DNA from: Escarpia spicata
Taxonomy: Eukaryota; Annelida; Polychaeta; Sabellida; Siboglinidae
Reading direction: 5' to 3'
Length of the DNA stretch: 64,000 nucleotides
Assembly: GCA_963995525.1 (NCBI GenBank)
Contig: OZ023210.1
Coordinates: 27,994,439 to 28,058,438 of the forward strand
This document shows, piece by piece, positions 1-11,585 of the stretch (the stretch's first letter is position 1; each line of letters opens with the position of its first letter). The notes below the pieces were generated by a model. The model searched no databases. It was not told where the DNA came from and worked only from the letters and a program-made list of their open reading frames with translations. The position numbers and the translations under genes are program-made.

Positions 1-337
1 CGGGCAGTATACCTTGCAGGTTAGTGGGCAGTATACATTGCAGGTTAGCGGGCAGTATACCTTGCAGGTTAATGGGCAGTATACATTGCAGGTTAGTGGG
101 CAGTATACATTGCAGGTTAGCGGGCAGTATACCTTGCAGGTTAGTGGGCAGTATACATTGCAGGTTAGTGGGCAGTATACATTGCAGGTTAGCGGGCAGT
201 ATACCTTGCAGGTTAGTGGGCAGTATACATTGCAGGTTAGTGGGCAGTATACATTGCAGGTTAGTGGGCAGTATACATTGCAGGTTAGTGGGCAGTATAC
301 CTTCCATGTTAGTGGGCAGTATACTTTGCAGTATATA
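1..337. repeat. 24-bp minisatellite, about 14 copies
   Basis: Tandem units of 24 bp (consensus GTATACATTGCAGGTTAGTGGGCA), with C/T and A/G variants at fixed positions. The array touches the left edge, so its true length is unknown. The last two units are more diverged (CTTCCATG, CTTTGCAG), as is usual at array edges. Because 24 is a multiple of 3, two frames stay open for over 100 codons. These are products of the repeat, not genes. Confidence 0.97.
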
Positions 338-404
338 CTCTTGTTGGGTTTGTTGAATTAAAAAAATTGTTGTTTGACAGTTGACAAAAAAGTATTTCAT
401 ATCA

Positions 405-2180
405 GCCTTTTGTTGCTCGACATCTTGTTATGATAATAGTGGTTAGTTGCGTAAGTACATCAAATAATAAACCGTCATCCGCTACTGTCAACGACATCTG
501 GTTTTGATTAGGTCACCAAATACACACTGTGTTGTTGGTGTATAAGCCAAATGTATGCATATATTTTTAACATGACTCCTGCAATATTGTGTTCTTACAG
601 GATTTATTAAAATTCCTAGCGTTTTCTCTATGATATAGGAATGTAGTTATTTCAATATTAATTACTTGTGATATGAAAGTAACGAAAAACTTGAAAAAAG
701 TATGTTGTTCGTTTTTCATACATGTTATACGCCATAAGAGGCGGTCATTAGCCGTCCACCACTCCTTCTTTCTTACACGCACACGCACGCATGCACTAAA
801 ACAGAAGGTATTATATCCTATTAGAGTTAGTCATTAAAACATTAATGTATGGTGTTCGTTTTTCATACATGTTCTATCGACCCGATAAGAGGTGGTCATT
901 AGCTGTCCACCCTTACACGCACGCAGACATGCGCACGCACGTAGCGTTTTGTTGCTCGATATCTGGTTATGATAATAGTGGTTAGTTGCGTAAGAACAAC
1001 AACGAATGGATAATGATTGTTGGTGATTTGTTAAACTGATCACAGAATTGTTCGATCTTTGAAGTGTGGTAACGCTTATCAACATCAAGCTTCGATATTA
1101 GTGGCACTACCGCCACGTTAATGTATCTATGTGACTGTTAATAAAATGTCGTTCGCTACTGTCAACAACATCTGGTTTTGATTAGGTCACCAAGTACACA
1201 CCGTGTTTTGAAGTATAAGCTAAGTGTAAGCACATATTTTTAACATGACTCCTACTATAGAAAATTCTAGAAAAAGAGCGGGACCATAGCAAACATTTCT
1301 AACTACTGATTGGTCAATTTCATGCCAGTAAAAATATCTTAGTTACCCCTTAATTACCCCTAAATACCTTTAGTTACCCCTTAATTACCCCTAATTACCT
1401 CTTAATTATCCTTAAATAACTTTAAATACCCTTAATTACCCCTTCAATACTCCAACTTACCTCTTAGTTACCCCGACTTTCCCATAATTACCCACAACGC
1501 ACACACCAAGATGAACTTTGGACCTGTTGTTGCGCAAGAGAGTCGAGGTTGCAACATATTTAATTGTGTAACGGTTAATAAGTGTCAACAAAGAAAACTG
1601 TATAACTGTTGGTCATGTGTTGAATTAAAAAAAAATGTCGTTTGACAGTTGGTAAGAACAAAATATTTCATATCAACGTTCTGTTGCTCTATATCTGGTT
1701 GTGATAATAGTAGTTAGTTGCACGAGAACATCAAAGAATTGTTCAATCTTTGAAGTGTGGTAACGCTTATCGACATCATCTTTGATCTTAGTGGCAGTAC
1801 CGCCGTGTTAATTGACATCTGTTACTGATAATATGCCGTTGTTCACTACTGTCAACAACTTTCCTGATAATAAACCGTCGTTCGCTACTGTCAACAACAT
1901 CTGGTTTTGATTAGGTCACCAAGTACACACTATGTTTTGGTGTATAAGCTAAATATAAGCACATATTTTTAACATGACTTCTACTATAGACAATTCTAGA
2001 AAAAGAGCGGGACCATAGCAGACATTTCTAACTACTCGTCGCTGATTGGTCAATTTCATGCCATTAAAAATATCTTAGTTACCTCTTAATTACCCCTAAA
2101 TACCCTTAGTTACCCCTTAATTACCCCTAATTACCTCTTAATTATCCTTAAATAAACTGAAATACCCTTAAATACCCAGA
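405..2180. repeat. Three degenerate long direct repeats with a TTACCCC-rich tail
   Basis: A block of several hundred bases recurs three times in the same orientation. The shared core (CTACTGTCAAC.ACATCTGG followed by TTTTGATTAGGTCACCA) starts near 481, 1154 and 1877. Copies two and three also share GAAAAAGAGCGGGACCATAG and a following stretch of TTAATTACCCC units (about 1330-1480 and 2065-2175). A further pair shares GTTCGTTTTTCATACATGTT (about 705 and 851). No coding capacity is visible. It could be a non-autonomous element or an old segmental tandem duplication. Confidence 0.75.
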
Positions 2181-2480
2181 ATTAAATTATGAGAGAGAAG
2201 ATGCTGAAAAGTGAGTTATATTTGTATAATTAATAAAGTTTATTAAAGTTCAATAATTTATTCATTGATAATAATTAGGGAAAAGTCATATTCTTTAAGA
2301 AATATATATATATATATCAGTTATAGAAGACTGATTGGTTGGCTGTATGTTTTCAAAGTCTGTATAAGGCACACATTAAAAAATGTGCGCTCGCACACGC
2401 ATGGTAATGAAAACCAGATGTGATGACTAAGGCTTCGAATAACTATATTGTCTGAAAGGGCGTCTCATACACTTACAAAA

Positions 2481-2508
2481 ATCGAGTGTGTGCACTCACA
2501 CACTCGAT
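2481..2508. repeat. Perfect 12-bp inverted repeat, 4-nt loop
   Basis: ATCGAGTGTGTG and its exact reverse complement are separated by CACT. It sits in AT-rich DNA with no neighbouring ORF. It resembles in sequence the hairpin at 55633-55660. Confidence 0.7.
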
Positions 2509-3079
2509 TATAAAAAGAAGATGTTGAATAAAAGTTATGTAGTAATCTCTTTGTTGTCTAGAAAGTGTTTCGTGGAATGAAGTGTTAGGATAGTGCTTCA
2601 CTATTAACTATTCACTCCTTTTCCCTTACACAGAACTACTGACGCAACATTTGTTTTTTTATAATTACTTCATGGTACAGCTTGCTTCTTGCAATGTTTT
2701 GCAGTTTATGTTCTCGTTGCTTTCCTTATAATGCAAATTAATTATAATGTGTGTCTTTCCTTCGATTAATCAATACTTATTTCCACAAATGCATTAAATA
2801 CTTTTTACACATACCTTCGTGTTAACATAATTTATAATGCGATATAATTACTTGCAGTGGATTCCATTTAAATTCAATTAATTAATTATCGCAGACATAA
2901 TCCAAATTCCAATTAGCTGGTCGCTTTGTTTTATTCCGTCTTGCTAATTTTATTCTGATTACTATTGTCATTATATCATACCAATGGGAAGACCGGTCCG
3001 GATACGTCCGGTCACGACACGTATCATTCATATTGTTTTTTTTATACATTTTTTATTTGTTTATTATTATTGTTGCACA
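2509..3079. other. AT-rich stretch, no gene seen
   Basis: Very AT-rich DNA without a convincing ORF, splice pair or repeat of note. Confidence 0.5.
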
Positions 3080-3080
3080 G

Positions 3081-3215
3081 ACATGTATTTCTTGCATGAT
3101 GACAGATATGGTGACATGTATTTCTTGCATGATGACAGATATGGTGACATGTATTTCTTGCATGATGACAGATATGGTGACATGTATTTCTTGCATGATG
3201 ACAGATATGATGACA
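3081..3215. repeat. 33-bp minisatellite, 4 copies
   Basis: Four nearly identical tandem copies of a 33-bp unit beginning GACATGTATTTCTTGCATGA and ending with GACAGATATGGT. The unit length is a multiple of 3, so ORFs run through it on both strands. I regard them as artefacts. Confidence 0.95.
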
Positions 3216-4898
3216 TGCTACACAGCATTGAGTATACTAACTTCGCATGACTAGGGTAAAACAAGGCAGTGGACAGTCGGTTGTTCTGCTATATGTTTCA
3301 AATATAATTTCTCATTTAAAGAATGCTAGCTAACGAATCATTTCCCTGGTTTCAACGAGGTACTAATGTGAATTCTCTATTTAATATACTACATGTAAAT
3401 GAGGCTGCTGATGAAGATTGTCAACCAATACGTCATTCGACATTATTATGATCTTGACAATGTTAAACTACTAGCAGAAACAAATAACGAACGGTTTAGT
3501 ATACCTAGCTCAAACATAGATTCTATTAATACAAAATTCAGCGAAATGGAAGCCTTCTTATAGGAACCTAACCATATGAAATTTTAATTAAGCGCAATAT
3601 GCTTTCAGGGAAGCTGGCTCTCAGATAATGATGATCTCTCACACCTACAAATCGAGGGATATCATTTCATTACACAAGGCAAAACATGTAGCACTAAAGG
3701 CGGGCTACTCATTTATTTAAGCACAAATACAATTTAAAAATTATTTTGTCTCTAAATCAGTTTCAACATTGGGAAAGACAATTTATCAACATAAGTTGAG
3801 GTGGGCTCTTAAAAGATATTATAATTGGAAATATTTACCGACCACCAAGAGACCTCAGTGAAAATTATCAACAGTTTTTTAGCGAATTCACACCAATTAT
3901 CTCATCGTTTGACAAATCAAAATCCGACATCATTATTGCCGGTGATTTTAATATAAACCTTCTTAAAATAAATTCACGAAAGAGGTTTTTGGTGATTGTT
4001 TTGATGTATTAATATCTTATAGCTTTTACCCCCACAGTACACACCCTACAGGATTTTCAAATAATAATGGAACACTAATAGATAACTTGTTTTGTAAATT
4101 AACCGATCCTGCAATAACACCAAAATCAGGCATTTTAACGAAACAATTATCGGACCATCAAACATATTTTACCTTTCTAAACAAAGTTCCCCACAAAGAA
4201 CCACTACCTAAATATGTTAAAATTAACAACAAAATCAAGAAGCAATTTCCAAATTCATAAATGAAATCACCCCACCAGATGTTTATAATAAACTTGATCA
4301 ATCGCCTTTTGCTAATCCAAACAAAACTATAACATTTTACATGAATTAATCAAATGCGCAAAAAACAAGCACATGTCATATAGAATAGTTAAGTTCAAAA
4401 AATACAAGCACAAAAAATCAACATGGATTACATTCGGCCTGCTCAAATCAATACGAAAAAGAAACAAATGATATAAGAAACTCAAAATGATCTTGCCTGA
4501 TTCACCTGAAAATTTTGCAATTCGGACTAACCTGATAACGTATAATAGCATACTTAAAAAAGTATACGAACAGCCAAACAACTGCATTATGAATCTTCTT
4601 GTAATAAATACAAAAATAATATTAAAAACAATTGGGAAACTATAAGCGATATTCTGTCCAGAACACGAGAAAAGAAAACTTTCCATAAATCGTTTATATA
4701 TAATGACGAAATTATAATAAACAAAACGATTATTGCAAACACATTTAATACATTTTTCACCAATATTGGCTCAAATATAACCAAACAAATCCACAATCCT
4801 ACTAACAGAAATTACAGATATTATCTGAACGAGCAGTATAGTAATTCACTTAATTTAAAAGTATTGACGAAGAAACTATATCTAAAACAATAGCTAAT

Positions 4899-5198
4899 AT
4901 GCAACCAAAAACAAATTGTGGGTATGACGGTATTTCGTCACGATTACTAACATTAGCTAAACCAGCGGTGATATCATTAACATTAATTACAAATCAAATA
5001 TTAGCTACAGGTATCTTCCCTGATAACCTTAAAATCGCTAAAGTAATTCCAATCTTTAAAAAGGGTGACAATACCCAATTCAGCAATTATAGACCAATAT
5101 CACTATTACCAGCTATATCAAAAATAGTTGAAAAGATAATTTACAACCAGCTAGATTCCTTTTTCAAAAGGCAAAATATCTTGTTCGAAAACCAATAG
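4899..5198 (+). pseudogene. Longest open piece of the LINE reverse transcriptase
   Basis: Ninety-nine codons covering RT fingers motifs: GYDGIS, KVIPIFKKGD and the strongly diagnostic YRPISLLP. The stop at 5196-5198 lies between KRQNILFENQ and GFRTEHS, where intact relatives read through, so it is a nonsense mutation rather than a natural end. Confidence 0.85.
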
Positions 5199-5876
5199 GG
5201 ATTTAGAACGGAACATAGCACTGAATTTGCTGCTCTTGAATTAACTGATAGGATAATAACACACATGGATAGAAATTAAATTCCTATAAATATTTACCTA
5301 GACCTTTCAAAAGCTTTTGATACCCTGGATCATAAGATATTACTAAACAAATTAGACAATTATGGCGTAAAAGGAGTAGCATTAAGTTTATTTAGAAATT
5401 ACTTAACAGATAGAAAAGAGTATGTTGAAATAGAGCATGTAAAATCAGAAATGCATATTTCAACTGGCGTACCTCAAGGCTCAATTGTAGGCCCTCTCTT
5501 GTTTATTGTATACATTAATGATTTTGCCAAGGCCAGCCAAAAGTTTACTTTATACTGTATGAGGATGATACCACCCTGTCAGGTACTCTTTACTCATTTT
5601 CAACATATGAACAAAATGGAAACGTAGACGTTGCTATAAATAGAGAACTGGGAAATTTGTGAATAGCTAACACTTAACAAATTATCTCTAAACTTAAGTA
5701 AAACTAAGTACATGCTTTTCAAAACAGCCAGAAGAAAAACTTTGTCTTTCCCATTATTAATCATAGATAACACTACTATTAATAGAGTGGCAGAAATAAA
5801 TGTTCTTGGACTAACTTTTAATGAACAATTTAACTAGAAAAATCACATTGACAACATTTTAAATAGGGTTTCAAGG

Positions 5877-6329
5877 ATGTTAGGTGTATTGAATAGACTA
5901 AAACAGTTATTACCTCTTAATATAAAAATTATATTGTACAATACACTGATACTGCCACACTTAAACTACGGCGTTACCGCTTGGAGTTACAAATGTGACA
6001 GAATTCAGAAACTTCAAAAGAAACTTGTCCGAATTATTAGTGTAAGCAAATATAATGCTCACACTGAACCACTGTTTAAAAGTCTCAAATTATTAAAAGT
6101 AGAACACATATTGAAATCACAAGAACTAAAACTATATTATAAATTAGTACATAACAAACTTCCTGTTTACCCCTTCAAAATTTACCGCTTCATCAAAACA
6201 ATAGCATTCACAATTTCAACACACGTGGGCAATATAATATACACACAATCAGGGTACAACACGAATTTGCGAAACAAAGCCTCAGATACACCTTGTCACA
6301 TACTATCAATAATGCACCTGATTCAATAA
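5877..6329 (+). pseudogene. LINE ORF2 C-terminal part (RT thumb and tail)
   Basis: One hundred and fifty codons open with LGVLNRLKQLLPLNIK and YNTLILPHLNYGVTAW, the conserved region after the palm in many animal LINEs. It ends in a shifted tail. The next sequence (from about 6330) is a retroviral-type gag on the other strand, so the LINE 3' end or the gag element was cut at this junction. Confidence 0.8.
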
Positions 6330-7124
6330 AATACTTACTTCTGTGTGTGGAGTAGAAGTGTATTGGCGTCTACAGACAGCCTTCCAGTGATTAACTTTAC
6401 CACATGCGTCACACCTGCTCCCTAGGGCTGGACATCGACCATTCACTGGGTGTCGGCGACCACACTTGCTACACGTTTGCTGGCTCTCCGCCCCGGCCCC
6501 ACTCTCGTGATGTCTGTTGTCACGTGGTTGCCAATGCCTACTGTGTCGACCAATGTGATTAACAGAAGCTTCACCTGAGAATTGTTGCATATTAGCAATG
6601 GTCGTTTCGTGTGTCCTAGCAATGTCCATGGCCGCTATCAATGTAAGCTTGTCATCTCGACTGAGCAGTTTCTCCTGAATTTTGTGATGTCTGACTCCGA
6701 TTATGAGTTGTTCTACTAGACGTTCCTCGGTTTCAATTTCATCCCGGAATTGACATTTCTTTGCCTGCGTCTTGCAGCGTGTCATATATTCGTCCACGGA
6801 CTCCGTCGCCGTCTGGCGGTATTTCTGCAAATTGAATCTATTTAATCGGAAGTTTGACATTGGCTCGATGAGTGCTTTAAATCTTCCCCAGATTACATCC
6901 GGCTTCTTCCTGTCTGCGTCTGTCAGATTCCATGTATCATATATCCGCCGTCCTTCTGGTCCTATCCAGAGTAAGATGTACGTGACGCGTTTCGCGTCAT
7001 CCTTGTCCGCGAATGGACCACTGAATATGAAGTAGCAATATTGTCTGAAGGCATGAAATTCGGACGGCAAGTCAGCTGCCAGCCAGTCCATGCGAGGAGG
7101 CTCAATGCCCGACAATTCGCCCAT
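6330..7124 (-). pseudogene. Ty3/gypsy-type Gag (capsid + two zinc knuckles), minus strand
   Basis: A 272-codon ORF reading leftward. The first ~160 residues resemble a retrotransposon capsid (WNLTDADRKKPDVIWGRFKA, VDEYMTRCKTQAKKC). The C-terminal part has a variant knuckle CSKCGRRHPVNGRC and a canonical CX2CX4HX4C knuckle (CDACGKVNHWKAVC). The ORF itself is intact from ATG, but protease and RT do not follow it. Beyond the knuckles, at about 6330, the sequence becomes the LINE on the other strand. The remaining gypsy pol in this window points the other way and carries its own knuckle, so this is probably a second, truncated element. A TGGTGGCAGCAGG-like stretch just upstream (about 7218-7230) may be the primer-binding region. 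Confidence 0.85.
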
Positions 7125-7800
7125 TTTTCGCCCAGTATTAGTTTATCGGCATAAGTTACAAAAAAAACAGTCACCTCACTGATTCAAGTACGTAGGTTGT
7201 TTCCTGCTGCCACCACGTCACAGTAGATATGTACTCAGGCTTTGTAGAACAACTTTAATGAACATAATCGTACAAAGTAATTACATCTGACCACTCCCCC
7301 AACTGAATAGTTCTTTCTATCTATATTTATTATCGTTACAGTAGGTAGGTAGGTTTATTTCGGAATTTTGTAATACAGAAGATAAATGAAACACAAAGCG
7401 TATACAAACTTTACAATTCCTGGTTGGCAACAGAGCCAGTAGATATACAATGTTATAACAGGAAACAATATAACTTGAATCACTGGTCACTGCCAACCAC
7501 TGATAACGGTAACGTAACATTGTTGTAGATACAACGTGCAATTTATAACTACAAGCAGACAGTTAATACACTACCATAAATGATAAGTAACAGTAGTGAC
7601 GTGGATGGTAGACACAAACATTAACATAATTTTTTTCTTTTTACATATATACAACACTAGTGCTAGATTGAAGAAGAACAACCCAGTAATAGCAATGTAA
7701 TATGTAGTAGTATTTTCATATACCGTTTAAGACTAATCAAATAATAAAAAACACAAGAGTGATAACACATTTAATACTGCGTAGTATCTTCATAGACATA
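7125..7800. other. Possible leader/LTR of the minus-strand gag element, then AT-rich spacer
   Basis: Read on the minus strand, 7125-7300 holds a purine-rich GGGGGAGTGG, a short TG-starting segment with a polyadenylation-like ATTAAA, and a TGGTGGCAGCAGG stretch before gag. That would suit a short 5' LTR and primer-binding site, but no second LTR copy was found. From 7300 to about 7800 I see a GTAGGTAGGT run and AT-rich DNA only. Confidence 0.3.
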
Positions 7801-8134
7801 GTGTTTAAGATGTCCTTTCAAGAAAGCCGAGTGCCACAAGTGTGGAAAAGTAGGCCACATAAAATCATTCTGCCGCTCCGAACGCTCGAGCAAGACAAGC
7901 AACGCCATTGATTGCAACACTGCTTCAATGACTATCATGACCTTGTTCGCACATGACCTTTTCAATAAGCCGCGTCTGGCGCTGCTAATTAATGGTCATG
8001 AAGCCGAGTTTGAGGTCGATACGGGGCTCCAATCGCGCTCGTTGGAGAAGAATTCTGGAAGAAAATCGGTTCCCCCCGGCTCTGCAGATCAAGAGTCAGA
8101 CCCTGCGGCTACGGCCAGCGTCAGATCAGCGTGA
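7800..8134 (+). pseudogene. Ty3/gypsy Gag zinc knuckle and protease remnant
   Basis: The knuckle CHKCGKVGHIKSFC (CX2CX4HX4C) is read from about 7831. It is followed by a protease start, LALLINGHEAEFEVDTG, with the catalytic Asp-Thr-Gly. Directly after DTG the frame is lost: the residues expected after the flap-side strand continue in another frame up to the pol segment at 8131. The 5' end of gag and the 5' LTR are missing. Confidence 0.85.
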
Positions 8135-8840
8135 GAGGTGAATGTACTGTTGACGTTCAGTACGGGTCGTCAGTGCTGCAACTACCGCTAATCATCGTCG
8201 ACAGCGGTGTCTCGTTGTTTGGGCTGAATTGGATACAGGCATTCCAAGTTGACGTCAACTCGCTGCTCTACCCGACAGTGAGCACTACAGCACTATCATC
8301 AACTGACGTCAACTCGCCGCTCTACCCGACAGTGAGCACTACGGCACTATCATCAACTGACATGCACGCTGTAAAAGCAGACGACCTTGAAGTCAAGAAA
8401 GTCATTGCTGATCACCCGGACATCTTCAGTCCTGGCTTGGGTCGGTGCAACAAAACAAAAGGGCATCTGCAACTGAGAGAAGGCGTGCAGCTGAGGTTCC
8501 TGAAAGCCAGACCCGTTCCTTTCGCGCGCCTCGACGCAGTTGAGAAAAAACTGAAACGTCTGCAAGAACTAAACATCATCACAAAGGTTGATTACTCGGA
8601 TTGGGCTAGCCCCATCGTTTTAGTACAAAAGCCAAATGGCAACGTGAGAATTTGCGGAGACTACAGAGCAACAGTCAATCCGTGTCTACATGTACAGCAA
8701 CACCTAATTCCCAGAATTGAGGAACTGTTCGCAAAGTTGCAAAGGGGTACTCACTTCAGCAAGCTGGATATGCGAGATGCATATTTACAGGTCGAGCTGG
8801 ATGACGAGTCAAAAAAAATTGCTCGTCATCAACACACACA
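8131..8840 (+). pseudogene. Ty3/gypsy reverse transcriptase, N-terminal half
   Basis: This segment carries the end of protease and then RT. Visible RT motifs are ELNIITKVDYSDWASPIVLV, PNGNVRICGDYR and FSKLDMRDAYLQVELDDESK (fingers and first palm Asp). A duplication of about 57 bp (CAACTCGC.GCTCTACCCGAC, near 8258 and 8315) lies in the linker before RT. After DDESKK (about 8815) the correct reading continues in another frame. Confidence 0.92.
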
Positions 8841-9205
8841 AGGGATTGTACCAGTACAACAGACTCTGCTTCGGTCCTTCTCCTGCGCCAGCAATTTTTC
8901 AAAAATTGGTTGACAATGTGGTTGCAGGAATCACAGGAGTCGCTGCATACTTGAACGACATCATCGTCACAGGACGGACGTCCGAAGAACATCTGTCAAA
9001 CTTGAGACGTGTCCTCTCTGCACTGGATGACTACGGACTCAAGTTGCAACTCAGCAAGTGTGCGTTCTTCAAAAAAGAGGTCTCCTACCTGCGCCACATC
9101 ATCTCAAAAGATGGCTTGCGAGTACCTGATGAGAGAGTTGAGGCGATCGTCCAATACCCACCTCCAGAAGACGTCAAACAACTTGAGAGTTTCATTGGAA
9201 AATGA
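8841..9205 (+). pseudogene. Ty3/gypsy reverse transcriptase, C-terminal half with mutated active site
   Basis: Reads GLYQYNRLCFGPSPAPAIFQ, then the palm motif as YLNDIIVTG where the family has YxDD, so the first Asp of the catalytic pair is replaced by Asn (codon AAC at 8954-8956). That change alone should abolish polymerase activity. The connection/thumb continues (KLQLSKCAFFKKEVSYL) to about 9205, where the frame shifts again. Confidence 0.9.
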
Positions 9206-9330
9206 ACTACTATGGCAAGTTCATTCCAGCGTTTGCGTCTGTCTGCTCTCCACTAAACAAGCTGCGTTGCAAGGACACTCCTTGGCACTTGTAGGCTGAG
9301 TGCGCTACCGCGTTCGAGCAGCTGAAGCAA

Positions 9331-9669
9331 ATGCTCGCAGAGAAGACACGGCTCGTGCATTTCGATCCAGTCAAACCGATCTTACTAGCCACTGATGCGT
9401 CACCGTACGGCATCGGAGCCGTAATCTCACACACACTGCCTGATGGTAGTGAAGAGTCTATCGCGTTCGCCTCCAAGACGCTCAGAAAGGCAGAGAGAGG
9501 CTACGCGCAAGTAGAAAAAGAAGCGTTGTCGATTATATACGGCGACCGGAAATTTTACCAGTATCTCAGTGGTCGTCACTTCACCATTCTAACCGACCAC
9601 AAGCCACTGCTGACGATCTTTGGACCAGATAAGTCGCTTCCAGTGATGTCGCTACAGCGCTTGCAGTGA
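9331..9669 (+). pseudogene. Ty3/gypsy RNase H domain
   Basis: Diagnostic residues are LLATDASPYGIGAVIS (first catalytic Asp), AERGYAQVEKEALSIIY (catalytic Glu) and LTDHKPLLTIFG (Asp). The order RT then RNase H then integrase identifies the Ty3/gypsy (Metaviridae-type) retrotransposon class. A stop at 9667 interrupts the passage to the connection domain; the expected continuation (about 9670-9755) runs in the same direction with a stop in it. Confidence 0.9.
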
Positions 9670-9872
9670 TGGGCATTGCTGTTGATGGGCCATGACTATG
9701 ACATTCGCTATCGCTCTTCCGCAGAGCACTGCAATGCTGATGCTCTTTCTTGACTCCCTGTCGGTCCAGATCTCGCATTTGACCACGATGAAGCCGTCAG
9801 CCAAATCACCACGGAAGTAGATGTAGAAGATCGCCCAGAACCGTTGCTGACTACACAAAGAAAGACGTTGTC

Positions 9873-10527
9873 TTGTCTGAGGTGCTAAGTTGCGTACGCG
9901 ATGGCTGGGTTACATCTTCAAGACGAGGACAGTCGGACAATTTGCAACCATTCATAAATGCGCAAACAGAGATCTGCGAGGTACAAGGCGTACTACTACG
10001 AGACTGCCGCGTTGTTGTACCGCAGAAACTGCAAGCGAAAGTGATCGACTTGCTACACAAATCACACCGTGGCATGATTAGAATGAAAGCAATGGCCAGA
10101 CTCTACGTCTGGTGGCCGAGAATAGAGAGTGCCATCGAAGAATGCTGCAAATCGTGCAACACTTGCGCCGTCACTGCACCGGCGCCACCAGCAAATCTCT
10201 CGCCCTGGCCTATACCCGACAACCATTGGGACAGAGTGCATGTCGATTTCGCAGGGCCAATTTTGGGAAGCATGTGGCTGCTGGCAATGGACGCATATTC
10301 CAAGTGGCCCAGCGTCATTCGACTTGCGAATTACCCAAAGACCAAGACAACCATCACGGCTCTTGGTGCGCTTTTCACCAGCTGGGGCCTACCAAAGACC
10401 CTCGTATCGGACAACGGTCCTCAGTTTGCGTCAAGAGAATTCGCAGACTGGTGCCGATCGAATGGCATCCTACACATGACCCCCGCGCCATTCCATCCGC
10501 CTTCAAACGGAGAGGCGAGCGCCTTGT
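9873..10527 (+). pseudogene. Ty3/gypsy integrase, HHCC and catalytic core
   Basis: The N-terminal zinc-binding HHCC motif is visible (LLHKSHRGMIRMK ... CCKSCNTC). The core has VHVDFAGPI (first Asp), LVSDNGPQFASREFADW (second Asp) and PPSNGEA (catalytic Glu). The frame breaks right after the Glu, near 10525. The active-site residues themselves are preserved. Confidence 0.93.
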
Positions 10528-11092
10528 TGGCGTGTTTAAGAGTGTGATGCAGCGTTCTGTGGGGGAGGAAGGTCTGGGAAAAGACCAAGCCGCTAGAGAT
10601 TTTCTTTCTCACTGCACTACCGGAAGAACTCCTGCGGATTTTATGCTGGATCGCCAGTTTCGAAAGCCGCTATCTCTGCTCCAGCCGTTTTTACCTCACG
10701 CCGAAAAGAAGCTGCCGGAGAAACTACTACACTCGACCACGTTCGCGATCGGAGACCATGTCTTCATTCGCAACTACGGCGTGAATTGCAAGATCAAGTG
10801 GATTCCCGGTCGACTAACGTCTTCTCTGGGCACTCGCATGTTCACCGTCCAGTGTGCTGACGGGGTTCATCGTCGTCACGTCGACCAGATGCGTCACAGG
10901 GTTAAAGTCTTGCCCACGCGGGCGCAACCACCAGTCGACCAGATCCGTTTTCCACTAACTACGCGAGCTGCTACTCCACCACGATTACCGAGACGCGAGA
11001 CGCCGAAAAGAGCAGTCCGACTCGAACAGTCGTCGACAGCCGAAGACGGTCGTCATCTCGCTTCTCCACTGAAACTCGTTTCTCCGCCGTGA
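10513..11092 (+). pseudogene. Ty3/gypsy integrase C-terminal domain
   Basis: After the frameshift the integrase continues as ERLVGVFKSVMQRSV, then GRTPADFMLDRQFRKPLSLL, and a C-terminal domain with FAIGDHVFIRNYG and KIKWIPGRLTSSLGTRMFTV (GPY/F-like region). It ends with a basic, proline-rich tail at 11092. No envelope ORF follows: about 100 bp lead straight to a polypurine tract. Confidence 0.88.
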
Positions 11093-11182
11093 CTTGCTGC
11101 TCCCGATGTCGCGTCGCCAGTGCTTCGTTGTAGCACACGTGATCGCCATCCGCCGAGCACGTACACCCCCTAACTCGAAACT

Positions 11183-11335
11183 GTGGGGAAGGATTGTCGT
11201 GGTTTCGTTTCTGTTATAAAATTATTGCGGACATCCTGTCGTGTGACACTGCAGCGAGAGCAGGATGACGTGGCTATAATTGTCAGTGATATGTTGTGTT
11301 TTATTTGTCAGTAATAAATAACCAATTACGCGACA
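11183..11335 (+). mobile_element. Polypurine tract and putative short 3' LTR of the gypsy element
   Basis: TGGGGAAGGA at 11183-11193 looks like a polypurine tract and sits directly before TGTCGTGG (11195). A segment of about 141 bp follows and ends CGACA, the inverted match of TGTCG. It contains AATAAATAA near 11312. This fits an LTR with TG...CA ends, but no 5' partner remains to prove it. Confidence 0.5.
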
Positions 11336-11585
11336 CAACCATTATTTGAGCACTGCAGCTGAAGAAGACAGACATGCAGTGGTAAGTATTTAGATGAGTG
11401 TATCTATAATGGAGCTACAGTCTGTGTGTCTGGGAATGGACGTATGTTAGTATGATTGTGCTGACCCGAGAATCACTACATAACAATTGCCACAATGTTT
11501 TACACGTAATAACTGTCAGGCCTGTTTGCAATGTTACACATATATTTTATAATACGTTAACATTACACGTGTGTTTCACTTCAGT

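Larger units (their letters stand above)
3355..6329 (+). pseudogene. Decayed non-LTR retrotransposon ORF2 (endonuclease + reverse transcriptase)
   Basis: A LINE-type ORF2 can be followed in fragments. The endonuclease region (about 3500-4200) shows a block like SDNDDLSHLQIEGYHF and the segment IIAGDFNINLL, typical of APE-type endonucleases. The reverse transcriptase starts near 4899 with KVIPIFKKGD, then FSNYRPISLLPAISKIVEKI. It continues after an in-frame stop at 5196 with [13 protein letters not shown] (about 5300) and [15 protein letters not shown] (about 5465). The C-terminal domain runs 5877-6329 (LILPHLNYGVTAWSYK). Many stops and frameshifts break it, and the YxDD region near 5550 is shifted. 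The clade is probably in the Jockey/CR1/RTE-X range but is not assigned. It is dead as an autonomous element. Confidence 0.9.

Noticed and set aside
14..361. Two overlapping 110-115-codon ORFs at the left edge
   Set aside because: Artefacts of the 24-bp repeat; no flanking gene context.
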